Shown piece after piece: positions 11,901 through 24,112 of a DNA stretch of 64,000 bases. This DNA comes from Cornus controversa (lineage: Eukaryota > Streptophyta > Magnoliopsida > Cornales > Cornaceae). The notes beneath the pieces are model-generated. The model was not told the DNA's origin, searched no databases, and saw only the letters and a list, made by a program, of their open reading frames with translations. Location of the stretch: positions 14,391,541-14,455,540 of the forward strand of contig CM048849.1 in NCBI GenBank assembly GCA_026545225.1, written 5' to 3'. Position numbers and translations under genes: made by a program. How positions within the stretch are numbered: the stretch's first letter is position 1; each line of letters starts with the position of its first letter.

Positions 11901-12420
11901 CTACTATCTGGCTAGCGGATTATCTATCATTTTGTTTCTCCCCTATCCTTTCCTATAATCTCTCTTTATTTGATAGTGCTGCAATGCAGCATCAACCACC
12001 TGAGTGTAAGTGGAATAAACTAGATTACCCACAATGACCTGTCGAGTAGTCTAAATCAATCCTTTCACAAAACAACTCACCTTCTTCTCTTCAATGTTCA
12101 CCTCCTCAAGTGCAACAAAGATAAATTGGTGAACTCCTACTCCAACCTTGATTGTCCTGTCCTTCTTCTGTAAGTCCATGAATTTCCTCATGTGAACGAG
12201 TTTTGAATTCCTCCCAACTGTTAGGTTGTTCCACTGGTAATGGAACATGCACCATTTGTAGTGGCTGCTGTGGTGCTTACTGATTCTAAAGAGCAATCGC
12301 CACTCCTGTAGCTACAGCCTAAGCGATCATGGCTGTCAAATCGAGAGGAAGTTCAACATTTCCATGTTGAACATTATCCTAACCTTAGTTGTGATTCACC
12401 TTCCTCCTCCTATGGGGTGC
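8901..12420 (-). pseudogene. Decayed chromovirus gag-pol, RT core deleted
   Basis: Minus-strand remnants follow Ty3/gypsy order. Gag N-terminal remnants are at 12420-12051. The protease (11770-11400) has a DTGASHSF start and a YDVIFGMDW segment. After a junction near 11245, only the region following the RT catalytic loop and the RNase H (11020-10590) remain. Integrase is at 10330-9550 with the AYHPQTDGQTERVNQ segment. A chromodomain-like C-terminus is at about 9130-8990, with the YVEQP and LLRVQW segments. The frame is broken by stops and shifts at about 11190, 11020, 10590, 10350, 10130 and 9765. The segment carrying the RT active site is absent. A polypurine tract (8912-8901) abuts the 3' LTR. 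No 5' LTR is visible at the right end. The chromodomain places it in the chromovirus clade. Confidence 0.85.
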
Positions 12421-12839
12421 ATCTCAATAAGACCCCAATAATAGACTAAGATGTATAAAGTACAATAAATCTTCTACTTAGATTCTATTTATCAGAATAC
12501 GCAACGCGAAAGATACCCTACGACGGTTACTTAAAGTTCAAACTTAGGTTATTTAACTTGCTCATATATTTGTCGGATACCCACTCTTATCAAGCTGTAT
12601 CACAATTTGATTATTCAATTACTTTATATAGATATTGATACATATTTATAGAGTGGTATTTTATTTGTTTGATATTTACTATAAAAAGTAACATTTTAGC
12701 AGGATCCTCTATATAGTACTTTCTAGATAAGTGTAATATGGATTTTTCAAAATAAGGAAATAGTATTACCAGACCCATAAAGTTCAACAAAATGAACTAT
12801 ACTTATTGTAAATCAAGAATACGTATGTTTTTTTAATTT
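12421..12839. other. AT-rich stretch, nothing recognised
   Basis: No open frame, repeat or motif I can support. It separates the truncated 5' side of the chromovirus from a copia gag scrap. Confidence 0.5.
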
Positions 12840-13072
12840 AATAGATGAAAAAGTATGATAGACAATAGAAAAGGATTATGAATTTCTTATGAATGCAGAT
12901 GGAACTAGGAAACCCGTGTCTAAATACTCTATTAATGAAATAGTTGAGAATAATGCAAATTCTAAAGCTTTACATTATATAGCTTCTGTTATTTCACATG
13001 CAGAATATGGTAGGATTATGAATTGTGAAACTGCTAGAGAAGTATGGACAATCTTAGAAAAGGCAAATGAAG
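12840..13072 (+). pseudogene. Ty1/copia gag fragment, cut by an LTR
   Basis: About 65 residues resemble the UBN2-type copia gag core: a KALHYIA segment followed by NCETAREVWTILEKANE, which corresponds to the conserved C-x-TA-x-E-x-W segment. An upstream stop and the abrupt end at 13072, where an LTR terminus begins, mark it as a relic. Confidence 0.65.
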
Positions 13073-14968
13073 TGTAACGCATCGATTTCCCACAACATAA
13101 TATAACATCATACACATACTCCAAATCATAAATTCTAATTAATATGATCTCACAATCCTCATACATTTCTTACAAAATGATACATGTCATTACACACATT
13201 CTCAGAATCCACAAGTTTTCCTCATATACAAACATACATGAATCCAAATGAATTTACAAGTTATATATGATGTGAATGTAAATATGACAATTAACATAAT
13301 CCACATGCCTCAAACCGGCATGGATAGCATATACATAGTCCATATACACAATGTCTCAAAATATCCAAAAGTGCTCCTATGAGCTCCATTTGACTTATCA
13401 AGTCCTTTCTGTCCTCTGTGCCATACCTAAAAAATAGTTTGGGGGAGCGGGGTGAGCATACAACTATGTCCAGTAGGAACGCCCCTACCCACCTAGGCAT
13501 TGACCCGACATGGACCTACATGTCGCTACACTACACTACATGACATTTACAATGCTCTCATGCAAACAACACAATGCAACTCAAGAATGGATGCATCTAA
13601 CTCATATATCATGCTTAACAGATTAACACATAGACAATAAGATGTATGCTTCTTTCTCGATCATAATCTAATACGTATACATGATTGGTCTTCTCTGATG
13701 ATCATGTGACATTGGACATCTCTAAACGACATCCTAGGTAAATACATGATTGGGCATCTCTGACTTCCATGCATTACTCACCCTTTTTGGATAAAACCTT
13801 TGGACAACACTCTGATTTCACATAGGTGCTCATTAGCCATATATATCACAAAACATATATTTTCATGCTTTTCAATGCACATCATTGCTATGTAAATTCT
13901 AGCATCCATCACTTCACCACATACCACATATATGTCACAACAAATGCATAGCCCTCCCATATGCCTACCATTCACAACCTAGCATATTTTGATCATATAT
14001 GCTTGCCCAAATGCACATAATTGTTATCATTAAAATAGCATGCATACACTCTTCATATACCTCCACAATCAATATATAATCACATATATGCACCCAACAA
14101 TACATATAATTTATATTTGCATATAATACACGACAAAGTTAAACATGCTCTCATTTTTGCACACTTTGCACATATTCAGTCCACACATCATATATCTACC
14201 AATATGAATTACACTAGCATGTAGAATCATAAGGAAAGAGATGAAACTAAACACCACAGCCCCTCCCCATGTCTCTCGTACATGCTAACCTCCAAACCAT
14301 TTGAAACCCTAGAATCAACAACTAGGAAAGAAAGAACACCCTTACCTTGAATTTGAAGGATTTCCAACCACTTTCCAAGATTTTCAGTGAGTTTCACCTT
14401 CTTGAAATTCAAGTTTGTTCGATTCAAACCGAATCCCTCACCAAGTTCTACGAGTTGTCCTTCTTCGACAACTCCCGGATCCAAGCCCGTGGCCTCCGAA
14501 ATGAAGAGAGAAGGAAGAGGTAAGAAGAGGGAGAAAAGAGAGAGATACAGCCATGTATTTTGGTCAATGAGAAATAAAATATCTCTGCAGCCCAGATATT
14601 TAAAGTCCCTAAGGCGCAAAATGACCAAAATGCTCGGTGGCCACTTAATATACCCTTATGACCTTTGTTTTTTATTTCGAAAGTGGCTACGGTCTTGAAA
14701 TCACTTTCTTAACTCTTTAAATATTTTGTTTGGTCTATTACCAAAAATAAACTTTTTTCAAAAAAAATTTGGATTTCTGGACCACCCGACCCATTTTCTA
14801 GCCCCGTTAACCCAAAATTTTCAACTTTGGCTAAACGTTCTAAAAAATTCCAAAGACCTTTAATCAACTTTTCAAACATGTTTACCACTCTTGAAACATT
14901 CAAAACGCATTTATGGAGAAGAAGATGAAAAATATGAAAACGGGTCAAATTTGGTTCCAGCCTTTACA
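13073..14968 (-). repeat. Chromovirus-type LTR, probably solo (about 1.9 kb)
   Basis: The left end reads tgtaacgcatcg and the right end cctttaca, so on the minus strand the LTR would run TGTAAAGG...GTTACA. The left part resembles the U5 side of Tekay/Del LTRs, and the right part is AT-rich with long A/T tracts like a U3. A matching 5-bp target duplication is not evident (tgaag left, gaaaa right), so the right boundary is tentative. No coding sequence lies inside; open stretches are short. Confidence 0.5.
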
Positions 14969-17029
14969 GAAAATAAGCTTGCACCTTCAATATAAACATA
15001 CCAAATTGTAAAGTTAACACAACCCAACAATTATATTCACTATTGGAGGATAAAAACACAACATCTTTAGTTTATTAATCAAAATGATCTAATAATACTA
15101 GAAGGCATTTCATATTGTATTCCAATATAGAACAAATATTAAGAGAAAAACCTTAGTTCAAAAATCAAACTAACGCAGACAATTAGAAAGAAAAAATATT
15201 CAAACTAAACAAAGGCCAACGCCAGAATGACTATTAATTTATCTGTTACATTTTTCAGTGATAATTTAGTTGAACTAAATTGTGTTGATTTAGGGTTTTC
15301 TATTGTCTGAACTGTTCTTTTAAACATAAACAAATGTAGGTATATACTGTTAAAAGGAGAAGCAAAAATAACTTATAAAATAGCAAAGATAAGAATTTGC
15401 AGCATACGTGCTTCAGTTATAGTAGGAGTTTTGTGCAGTGGAGACCTCACTTGGATTAGCACAAACATTCTACAAAATTTTATGAAATCAAAGTTTCTAC
15501 ATATTGACCACAATTTTCATGTAAATGTACTTAGTACAAATCATAAATCAACAAAAATAAGTGAATATCTTCAACCAGACCTACACTATCATGTTATTAG
15601 CAAAATGACAAAAAGGTAGGAGAGAATTAGAAAAATAAAAAATTCAACTTTATAGTCCATACTTCACATCATTAGTTACTGAATGGAAGAAGTATGAATT
15701 CCATGACTCACAGTATCTTTCCTCCCAATAGCCCCACTTTGATGTGCTGCAATGGGAATTTTCCAAATTTGGTGAAATGTGGCAATTATCTTGCTAAGTT
15801 AACTAGTAAGAAATTCTAGCACACAAGACCTAGGAACAGAGTAGAGCAGTGACCAATATAGTATTCCTCAAAACATTTGATGGAGACTAGGTGCTCTTTG
15901 CCTTCCTGTAAATATAACACATTTCTTATATTTGGAAGCAGCTTTTGTTTCCTATTCATCTCACTAAAGTCAATTTACCATTATTCTCTAATTCTATTCT
16001 CCTAATATAATACATCAAATTAAAAAAGGTTTCAATTCCTATGGAGAACAAAATCACCAAAACAGGAGTAAAAAATTATTAGGACCCAAGTGCATTAACC
16101 AAATGTAAAGCTTCTATCATGAGAATTTAGATATGCTTTGCCATGAGACTAACCTAAAGTCTAAGGTCTACCCCACTGTGGGATTTGTGATCCGAGACTA
16201 TGGAAACACAATCACTTCCTTCTTAACATTGTTTAAAAATGCTTCAAAATTCCAAAAAAAAAAAAAAAGAAAAACAAAAGGCAAAAGAGTAAGACTAATG
16301 TTTGAAATCTTTTGGAAAATAGCGAAAATGAAAAGCATAGAAAATAAAATTCTAACTAAAAGAAAATTAAGTTGTGTTTGTTTCGAGTTATATATAAATA
16401 TATAAATACACACATATCCATATAGATATATATATATATATATATGCACAGAAAGAGATACAAAAATACCTTGCATATTAGTGGAGTTTTGAGGAGATTC
16501 ATAGAAGCTGTAGATGGATTTCTGATAAGTTTTGGAGAATTGTAGGAATGGAATGTGTTGTTTTTTCGGATCAGAGTGAATCGCTGAGATTAAGAGTAGA
16601 AACTTGAGAGAGAGAGAAAAGCTGAAAGTAGCGCATATATAGAGAGAGATTAGGATGATAGATAATACTCTTTCAAATTTGATCATCGATGAGTACTAAG
16701 AACAGAGTTTGGATTAGCAATGAGAACTCTAGAGGGAGGATCGATGCTCATCGTGCATAGCTAAAGGCATATCACATAGAGAGATTTGGATGAAGTTAGT
16801 GATCTATGAGAGAGTGTTTGAGATGCAATTCAACTATGTAATGAACTCTTGAGCTTCAATCGAGAGAGATATAGTAATGAAAATGTGAGGATCAAAGCTC
16901 GTGTAAGAGAGTTGAGAGAGTGTGGATGAGACATGAGTGGTCTGTGCACCTTTTACAAGGGGAAGGGAGAAATAGAAGTCACGTGAGGTATGAAAAGGTT
17001 TTAAGTGGTGGCTTATTTTTGACCACCAC
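14969..17029. other. Non-coding AT-rich sequence with a (TA)n run
   Basis: No coding homology recognised. Contains poly(A) at 16255-16269 and (TA)n at about 16424-16446. Long open frames over 16198-16686 are low-complexity. Confidence 0.5.
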
Positions 17030-17052
17030 TATAGCCATACTTTGTTGTAGTG
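17030..17052 (-). mobile_element. Possible CACTA transposon terminus
   Basis: The minus strand starts CACTACAACAAA at 17052. About 10 bp further in, a GTGGTGG/CCACCAC inverted pair (about 17030-17007) resembles CACTA subterminal repeats. No partner terminus was found in the window, so this is weak. Confidence 0.3.
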
Positions 17053-17059
17053 GTTTTTG

Positions 17060-17363
17060 ACAAATTCTATAGCTATTTTTGTTTAAGTTATTAAAGTATT
17101 TCTCTATTTTATATATTTATATATGTGGTCTATATATATTTAGGTTTATTATTTGAATTATTTTAATAATTTTTAGAAAAGAAAATATAGATAAAAGAAA
17201 GAGAAAATAGGATTAAGGTTCAGTTGTTCCTACACACAAAGAGTTGCTATGCACAAACAGGGAGAGAACGGTAGACATCGAAGAAAGGGAGAAAAGGTGA
17301 TTTCGCTCAAAATCATAAGGCAAGTTTGAACTCTTCTCTTCCCCTTTGAACAGTAAGCACAGA

Positions 17364-17418
<55 letters not shown>

Positions 17419-17572
17419 CTTGAATATGTTTAAACATGTATATAATTACTCGTTTGTATTATTAAGCATGCTAAGAGGCTTTCTGTAGATTAAATGTGAT
17501 TAATTTGTGAGTTTTGCACAACTATGGGATAATTTTTCAGAAGTATATGCATGTATATATGAGTGTATAGGA

Positions 17573-17608
<36 letters not shown>

Positions 17609-17885
17609 AAACATGAGAATTGGGTTTCTTGAAATCGTCATTTTTGAAAGTGTTTGTTTTGATAAATATGTTGATCTTGCTATCTCGAATAGACTCTGTA
17701 AGTTTGGTTGCGAATGGTTGGGTAGATTGACGGGAATTTGAGTTTGAAATTTTAGAACCCTAAAACTTGAAATTGGGCTTTTTAATTTAGGACACGATTA
17801 GGGGTGATTTTGGTACCAATGCATAGCTTAGATTGAGACGAGTTGAATGGTATATTCAAACGCGAGATTCGGGGTCTGGAGGTGG
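17060..17885 (+). repeat. Chromovirus-type LTR fragment, plus orientation
   Basis: The reverse complement matches blocks of the LTR at 36203-39807. 17300-17345 pairs with about 39220-39300, and 17745-17860 pairs with about 38680-38790, including TTGGTACCAAAAT. Two (TA)n runs are embedded. Both LTR ends are missing. Confidence 0.6.
17371..17414. repeat. (TA)n microsatellite
   Basis: About 22 uninterrupted TA units. A second run of about 16 units is at 17575-17606. Confidence 0.95.
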
Positions 17886-17904
17886 CCAAAAAATAGCTGG
17901 GAAG

Positions 17905-19984
17905 TCAGGACACCATAGATGTTACGTTAGGGTGGGAAGGAGCACCCAACGCATTAGTAGGCTCAACAGCCACAACATCAAAAGCCTTAGAGGCTTTTAG
18001 CAGATTCAGGATCTCTTTCTCTTCTTCATCAGCCTGAGGGTCCTGGTATAAAGAGCCATCCAAGCCCATTTCTTGCTCATATTCGGCAGGACTGCCAGGA
18101 TACGAATGATCGTCAGTAGGAGTTATTGTGTCCTTAAAACCAGTCTGATAAGCCTCTGCATTCCTGATTTGGACAGTTTGGGACAATCTGCCGAACATAG
18201 CCTTCGCCCCCACTTCAAGTTTTGTCACCCTCTCTTGAAGGGACCTCACATTCAACTATAACTCTGAAGCCCTCGATTCGGTCAAGGCTATGTGTAGTTC
18301 TACCTTTTCTTTCTCCTTTCCGAGTTCTTCAAGTTGTGTCTTATACTAAGTGATCTCTACCAACAAGGTCTTCGACTTCAAATTTTCATTAACCGCCTCC
18401 TGCATTATTGCTTGGAAATCGGCCTCAACTTTCCTCTTCTGAGCATCAGCTTTCTTCACTTTCACCATTGCCTGTTCGACCAAGCGGCACATGATAATTA
18501 CTCCAAACATGTTCTGCAAGTACAAAATGAAAATGTCAGTTTGTACAAAATGAATAGATATTTGCATATATTTTTCTTACTCTCAAAGCCAGATCCGGAC
18601 AAGTGTCCAGCAGGGTTCCAACAGAAAGCTCCTTTATCGTCCTATCATCCTCGGAAGACCACATCTCCTTCAAGAAAGCCTTCATAGCCTCCTTATCCTC
18701 TAGAATGAAGTCCTCACTTAAAAGAGGCATGTCGTTGGCTTTCACTATGCGATGAGTCCAGGGCATAACTTCAGAAGAACTAGGGGCATCAGACCCCCCA
18801 CCAGGAGTATTGACATCCCTAATTGAAAACCCCACTGGCCTAGGAGCAGAAGGAGAAGCTGAGACAGAGGTCTTTTGAGATTTAGGAGAAGAAACAACCT
18901 CCTCTGTTTGGATCACCTCAAACGGTTGTTTTCTCTTTTACGACCTTCTCTTCAATAAGTTTTTTCCTCAGAGAAACAATGACTTCCCTTTCTTGATCGG
19001 TCGGTAGGGGCACAAAGCTCAGTTTGTTTCTTGCCTTTAGGACGCGTTGTCTTTGGCAAACTCATCTTCATCTTTGAAGCCTTGTCAAAAATTTCCCTTA
19101 ATGTCTCAAAATCAAGCAGAGCAGAAGACGAGGGAAAATCGTTCCACACCTTCACCTTGAGAGTTTGCAAGTGAGCCTTGAGCTCCAAGCGGGGAAGAAG
19201 ATCTTTAACTGCACTAAGATACGAATACGGTTAAAAAGTATAACATCGCATATATCACAATTACAATGGAGTTCAAGAAGAGAATCAAACAGGGGAGTAC
19301 CTAATCCGCCAAATTTTTGAGGGATCGGATACTTATTAGAGGAGGGAACTTTCCACTTCCCTCTAACAACAACAAGTTGAACTTTCCAACCCTTATTTGA
19401 GGTGGGATGATCAGAAGATAGCGTTCTGCTCGATCGGGGGTAGAAATGAAAGCGACTCCCTTCATTTTTGGTGGCACAGACTTGATAACAGATGAGAAGG
19501 TCATCAAACCCTAGTTCTAACCCTCGGGTATGGTTAAGAGCAAGGATACTAGAAATAACCTTGAAAAAATAAGGGTTTACTTGGAGAGGGGCAAGGTTCA
19601 TCTGATGAAGGACCGTATAATAGAAAGGGAGGAAAGGAAAACGAAATGCAGGAAAGTGCTTCGTAAAAAGAGCATGTCATTTTCACCCAATCCTTCCCCA
19701 ACCCAAAAATTGAAATCCAAAGGATAATTCCTAAGGGTCACATCAGCAGGGATGTCCCAGTCTATCCTAAGCTTCCCAAGACTCACCAGAACCCTAACTA
19801 GATCATAACGATCCATGTCCTCAGAAATAACCAGACTTGAGGAAGGAACAATAATAGGGATCTCTGAATTCACTTCGATAGGATTAGAACCACTCTCGCT
19901 CTCATTCAGAAATTTGTCAACTGACTGGTAAACCTCCATAGGACCAAAGTCATCCACAATTCTTACTCTCTTTGCCCTACCCAT
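17905..19984 (-). pseudogene. Plant gypsy-associated (PF04195-like) protein gene, decayed, with introns
   Basis: The likely start is ATG at 19984 (MGRAKRVRIVDDFGP). A segment at 19601-19300 (NPYFFKVISSILALNH, then VVVRGKWKVPS) resembles the plant family annotated as putative gypsy-type transposon protein. Two introns are visible on the minus strand: 19300-19209 (GTACTC...GTGCAG) and 18580-18514 (GTAAGA...TTGCAG). The C-terminal part (18510-18190) is charged and heptad-like, so probably coiled coil, followed by an acidic tail to 17905. Damage includes a frame change near 19600, a TAG at 18345-18343 and another TAG near 18256, where flanking residues suggest former sense codons. The role of this family is unknown. 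It is usually found beside or inside plant LTR elements, and no gag-pol accompanies it here. Confidence 0.65.
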
Positions 19985-21012
19985 GCCTAGAGATGAATAC
20001 AAAGAAGAAGAAAAAGTATTGACCTTAAGAAGTGAAGAAAAGTAAAAATTGGAGGTGACTTGAAATCATCGGTAAAGAATAGTGTTGCAGAGCAAATGAG
20101 AAGTAACCCATAAAATGAGTTTGGGCATTTAAGAGAGTAATACGGCGACCACTAGGGGCATGACACCCAAAAGTTGAGAAATGTGCTACATGAACTGCCA
20201 CCTATTAAGAAGAAAAAACCCTTTTTGGATTCCATAACTAGAATTCGAAAATAGTTTTTGGGGAAAGTTTAAGGAATAAAAATGCTCATTAACGAAGATG
20301 CGACACGTAGAACTTCCAACAGACAAGCCATTTGGTAGCCATGTCACCTCTATGAGTCTATACAATCCATCAGCACACGAAATCAACAATCAAGCCTCAG
20401 TTATAGCTATGGCAAGATTTGCGCTAGAGAATTACCTAAATCACTCCACTATCAATCATGGATTGATCTTAGGCAAAATTCATGTAACCAAAAATACTAT
20501 AAAAGAAATGACAAAAGTTAAAAGTAGAGGCCTCTCTTGGTGAAGGAGAGGGAAATTCTCTTTTAAGTGTAGTGTGAATTGGTCTATATTGATAGATAAT
20601 TTCTTGCACTTATAAAAGGTTTGACCCACTATGAACTCAGCTGCAAAATAGAAGACTGGCAAACCTTGGACTCTGTACAGGTGAAGGCTGATGATTGCGA
20701 TAGTAGGCTGAGGCCTACGATAGGCTGGTTGTGTGGATGAGATTAAATGTGACTTGGACTCTATAGGAGTTATGGATAGGAAGTATATCAGTTTGTTACA
20801 TACATGATCAGTATACAAAGGTCATGTTAATACACTACAATCAAGGAGAATTGAAGACACAGTGCATTAGGATATACTCTTTTATTTCATTATTATCTTG
20901 TAATTTAGAGTTAGATACACGATGTAATTTTTTTCTATAACTAAATGTATGGAACTCTGTATTAATGGCTCCCACAACCATAATAAAATAATTATTTCAC
21001 ATGCAATATATC
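19985..21012. other. No feature recognised
   Basis: Short scattered frames only. The stretch separates the PF04195-like relic from the TRIM array. Confidence 0.4.
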
Positions 21013-21261
21013 TGTAATACTCTGCTCCACCTGATGGTATGATATTGTCCTCTTTGGGCCTAAGTCCACACATTTTGCTCTTGGGTTTTACCCCCAAATG
21101 CCTCATACCATTTGGAGAGAACACACTACATATAAACACATCCCCTTCTCCACACCCAGCCAATGTGGGATTGAGCACCCTGTAGCTTGTTTGTGTGATA
21201 GCTCGCCCAGTGTCTCTTCTTGCACCCACCCACATCACACCCTCCCATAAGGGTCACTACA
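21013..21261 (-). repeat. TRIM LTR unit 1
   Basis: 249 bp, plus-strand ends tgtaatac and cactaca. Contains the conserved block TATGATATTGTCC and ATGTGGGATTGAGCAC. Confidence 0.75.
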
Positions 21262-21330
21262 ATCCACCCCCTACGAGGTTCGATGTCCTCATCGGCACAC
21301 TTTCAACTGGGTTCAGGCTTTGATAACATT

Positions 21331-21554
21331 TGTAACGGTCTGCTCTACCACATGGTATGATATTGTCCACTTTTGGTCCAACCCACACGGTTTTGTTCTT
21401 GGGTTTTACCCCAAAAGGCTTCATACCATTTGGAGAGAATACACTACATATAAGCACATCCCCTTTTTTACACCTAGGTAATGTGGGATTGAGCACTCTA
21501 TAGCCTGCCAGTGTGGTAGGTCGTCCAATGTCTCTCGCACCCGCCCACAATAGT
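21331..21554 (-). repeat. TRIM LTR unit 2, larger part
   Basis: Begins tgtaacgg; broken at 21554 by the solo Athila LTR. Its last 12 bp resume at 22988-22999 (including the duplicated target bases). Confidence 0.72.
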
Positions 21555-22987
21555 TGATGTGGCTAAACTCGGATTAAATTGTAAGCTTAATTTTGCCCTT
21601 TTTATCAAAATATAATTTAACCACTCGCAAGAGCACGAATCTTTGTACATAAGGTTCTATATAGAGGGTATCGATCCCACGAGGACTAGTCGAAATTGCC
21701 TTAAAGGAAGATTAATTCTACTTTAATTCTAAAAACAGGTTTTTGGATTTTTGTTTATAATCTATTGCATGAATGAAATGACAATAAAATTAAAGAGTTG
21801 AGTTGGGAGAGAGAGCTAGGGGTGGTTTCCACCACTAGCCATTCACATGTTCATAAGTGTAGCAAGCATGGGATTCATAAGTTAAATGCCTAACAATGTC
21901 ATTAGGCTTGTGACCTCAATGACATATCAAAAGATTAATGTGTGTGCTAACCTATCATAATCCATCTTCAACAAGCATAGCTCTTCAACCTAACTAACTA
22001 CCTAATTACCCTACTCTCTAGGTGAACCCTACATGCATCCAAACTACCTTGTCTTGGCATGGTTTATACAAGCAAACATCACACATTCATTTAAACACCA
22101 TTATTTAGCCATCATTTGCACTTCTTGTGGAAAATGCAAATGTTGTGCATTCAAGTGACAAAATCTACTCGAAGACAAGAATAAATTTCAAATCAAATGA
22201 ATATATATAAGAAATGTATTTGTGTACATATTCACTAGGCTAAATAATCAACATTTAACTACAAATCCCCAAGTGCTACAAAAATGAACAAGTTTACATG
22301 GCTAGGTGTGTCAACCACACCCTAGTGGAGGAGTTAGTTGGTCATGGCAGCCTTGCACCCTTCCATTGATGAAGAAAGTGAAGCTTCTTGGTCTGGTTCA
22401 GCTCCTCTTTTTCCTCTCCCGAAGGTCTCTCCTTGGATGGTCTGATGTATGTTAAGAGATATGTAAGATATGAGAGATATGGCCCTTTTTGTGTGCTTTT
22501 TGGCTTCCTTTTCAACCTTGGGGCCCACCATATATATATATATATATATCAATATATATATCCCTTGTATCAAGAAGGTCCCCAAGGGTCTTGTTCAAGT
22601 CAGATAATCCTCCTAAGTCGTGCAAAAAGGGGAATTTTGTTACAAGTGGGAGAGCAGGTGAGCAAGTGGCCAAGTGGGTTCTGCAGAATCTCGATCAATC
22701 GAGATTGGATCTCGATTGATCGAGATTTCGATCAATCGAAATGAGATCTCGATCAATCGAGATTTCGATTAATCGAGATCAACATCTCGATTGATCGAGA
22801 TGCCTTTGGCTGCAATTCTGACTTTTCCTCTTCAGCTGCAAATAGCTTCAAACTTTACTCCATTTACTCTAATACCTGCAATACATCAAAAACACAAAAA
22901 TACCGTAAACATATCTCGGTAAACGCAAAAATAGAACTAACATAAGCAATAAAGAGGGTTCAAATGCATAGAATTGAATACTTATCA
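21555..22987 (-). repeat. Solo Athila LTR (1433 bp)
   Basis: A full-length LTR of the Athila-A/B family with TGAT...ATCA ends, no adjoining PBS or internal region, and flanking 5-mers atagt (21550-21554) and atggt (22988-22992), an imperfect target duplication. It is the expected product of LTR-LTR recombination after insertion into TRIM LTR unit 2. It retains the TATA run (22528-22562) and the palindrome array (22686-22800). Confidence 0.88.
22686..22800. repeat. U3 palindrome array in the solo LTR
   Basis: Six units, most in the TCTCGATCAATCGAGA form rather than the TTTCGATCAATCGAAA form of Athila-A. One unit is degraded to TCGATTAATCGA. Confidence 0.88.
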
Positions 22988-23067
22988 ATGGTCACCACAA
23001 TCCACCCCCTAGGAGGCCTGATGTCCCTATTGGCATACTTCTGGCTGGGTCCAGCTCAGATACCATT

Positions 23068-23314
23068 TGTAACGGTCCGCTCCACTTGATTGTATGATAT
23101 TGTCCACTTTAGACCGGAGCCTGCACGGTTTTGTTCTTGGGTTTTTGCCCCAAAAGGCCTTATACATTTGGAAAGAACATACTACATATAAGCACATCCC
23201 CTTCTCCACACCCAGATGATGTGGGATTGAGCACCCTGGAGTCTGCCAATGTGGTAGCTCGCCCAGTGTCTCTTGCACCCGCCCATATCACACCCGCCCA
23301 TAAGGATCACTACA
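23068..23314 (-). repeat. TRIM LTR unit 3
   Basis: 247 bp, plus-strand ends tgtaacgg and cactaca, closely similar to units 1 and 2. Confidence 0.75.
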
Positions 23315-24000
23315 CTATCTTTCTCCCAATATTCTCACAAAGTATTGTCTTATCTATCCTTACTCTACATCTCCGTCAATTTATTGCTCCCTGCCTCCTC
23401 TAATTAGTTAGTCTATCTACATGTCCCTCAATTTCTATCTCCCTCCTTACTATCTCCCTCCTTCTACCTCCCTCTTTGCTATGATTTAGCCTTGCAATTC
23501 TTTGCACTTAATTAAAAGTCCTCTTAATTGAGGCAAAAAAGAACTCAATAAGGAGTTTGTTATTCTCTCTCCCTAACCAATCGCCTGATCCAACACAAAA
23601 ATTCAAAGGAGATACTTCTGTTCGACCAACTCTTTACATCGAGGTGATATCACGACTCTGACACGCCCGCACACGCTGATAGTTCAATTAGCCTGATTGG
23701 CTGATTAATTAATACCGAACAATATTTATAGAGAAAATGACATAATGGTCATACTAAAGGGTATATATGTCAATATAGTTATTTTAGAAAATCAAGTTGT
23801 CAACTTTTAAAAGATGAGGGACTGAAATGCTCAATAAAATAATTTAAAAGTTTTATTGCAACTTCAAGAATTTTTTGTAGTTTAAAAAATTACAAAATAT
23901 ATCCCATCACGTCTTGTGTCGTCGCCGAGTCTTTTGGGCAACCAAAAAAATCCTTCGGGCATCCAAAAAAAATATTTCTGCACACTTTTAAAAAGTGTCA
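23315..24000. other. No feature recognised
   Basis: Pyrimidine-rich sequence (23320-23480) then AT-rich DNA up to the LINE target site. Confidence 0.4.
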
Positions 24001-24016
24001 ACAATGCCACAACACC
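24001..24016. repeat. LINE target-site duplication, left copy
   Basis: acaatgccacaacacc; the right copy at 26127-26142 differs at one base. Confidence 0.85.
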
Positions 24017-24112
24017 ACAACAACAACAACAATAACAACAACAACTAAGCCTTTTCCCAATTACTTGGGTCAGCTACATGAATCAGAGGTTTCCATTCTG
24101 CTCTATTTAAGG

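Larger units (their letters stand above)
21013..23314 (-). mobile_element. TRIM element with three tandem LTRs, interrupted by a solo Athila LTR
   Basis: Three related LTR units of about 237-249 bp (21013-21261; 21331-21554 plus 22988-22999; 23068-23314) are separated by two non-coding spacers of about 69 bp. On the minus strand each LTR runs TGTAGTG...GTTACA (or variants). Each spacer starts beside a TGGTATC-type primer site (the right one TGGTATCTGAGC, the left one mutated) and ends in a G-rich polypurine tract (GGGGGTGGAT). Possible target repeats are atatc (21008-21012) and ctatc (23315-23319). The lack of any coding region, the tiny internal domain and a tandem LTR-spacer-LTR-spacer-LTR layout are typical of TRIMs. 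Confidence 0.75.

Noticed and set aside
16198-16686. Open frame of 162 codons on the minus strand
   Set aside because: Low-complexity Phe/Ile/Tyr-rich translation of (TA)n and poly(T); no domain.
21013-23314. Cassandra TRIM
   Set aside because: Cassandra LTRs carry a 5S rRNA-like Pol III promoter; none is visible in these units.
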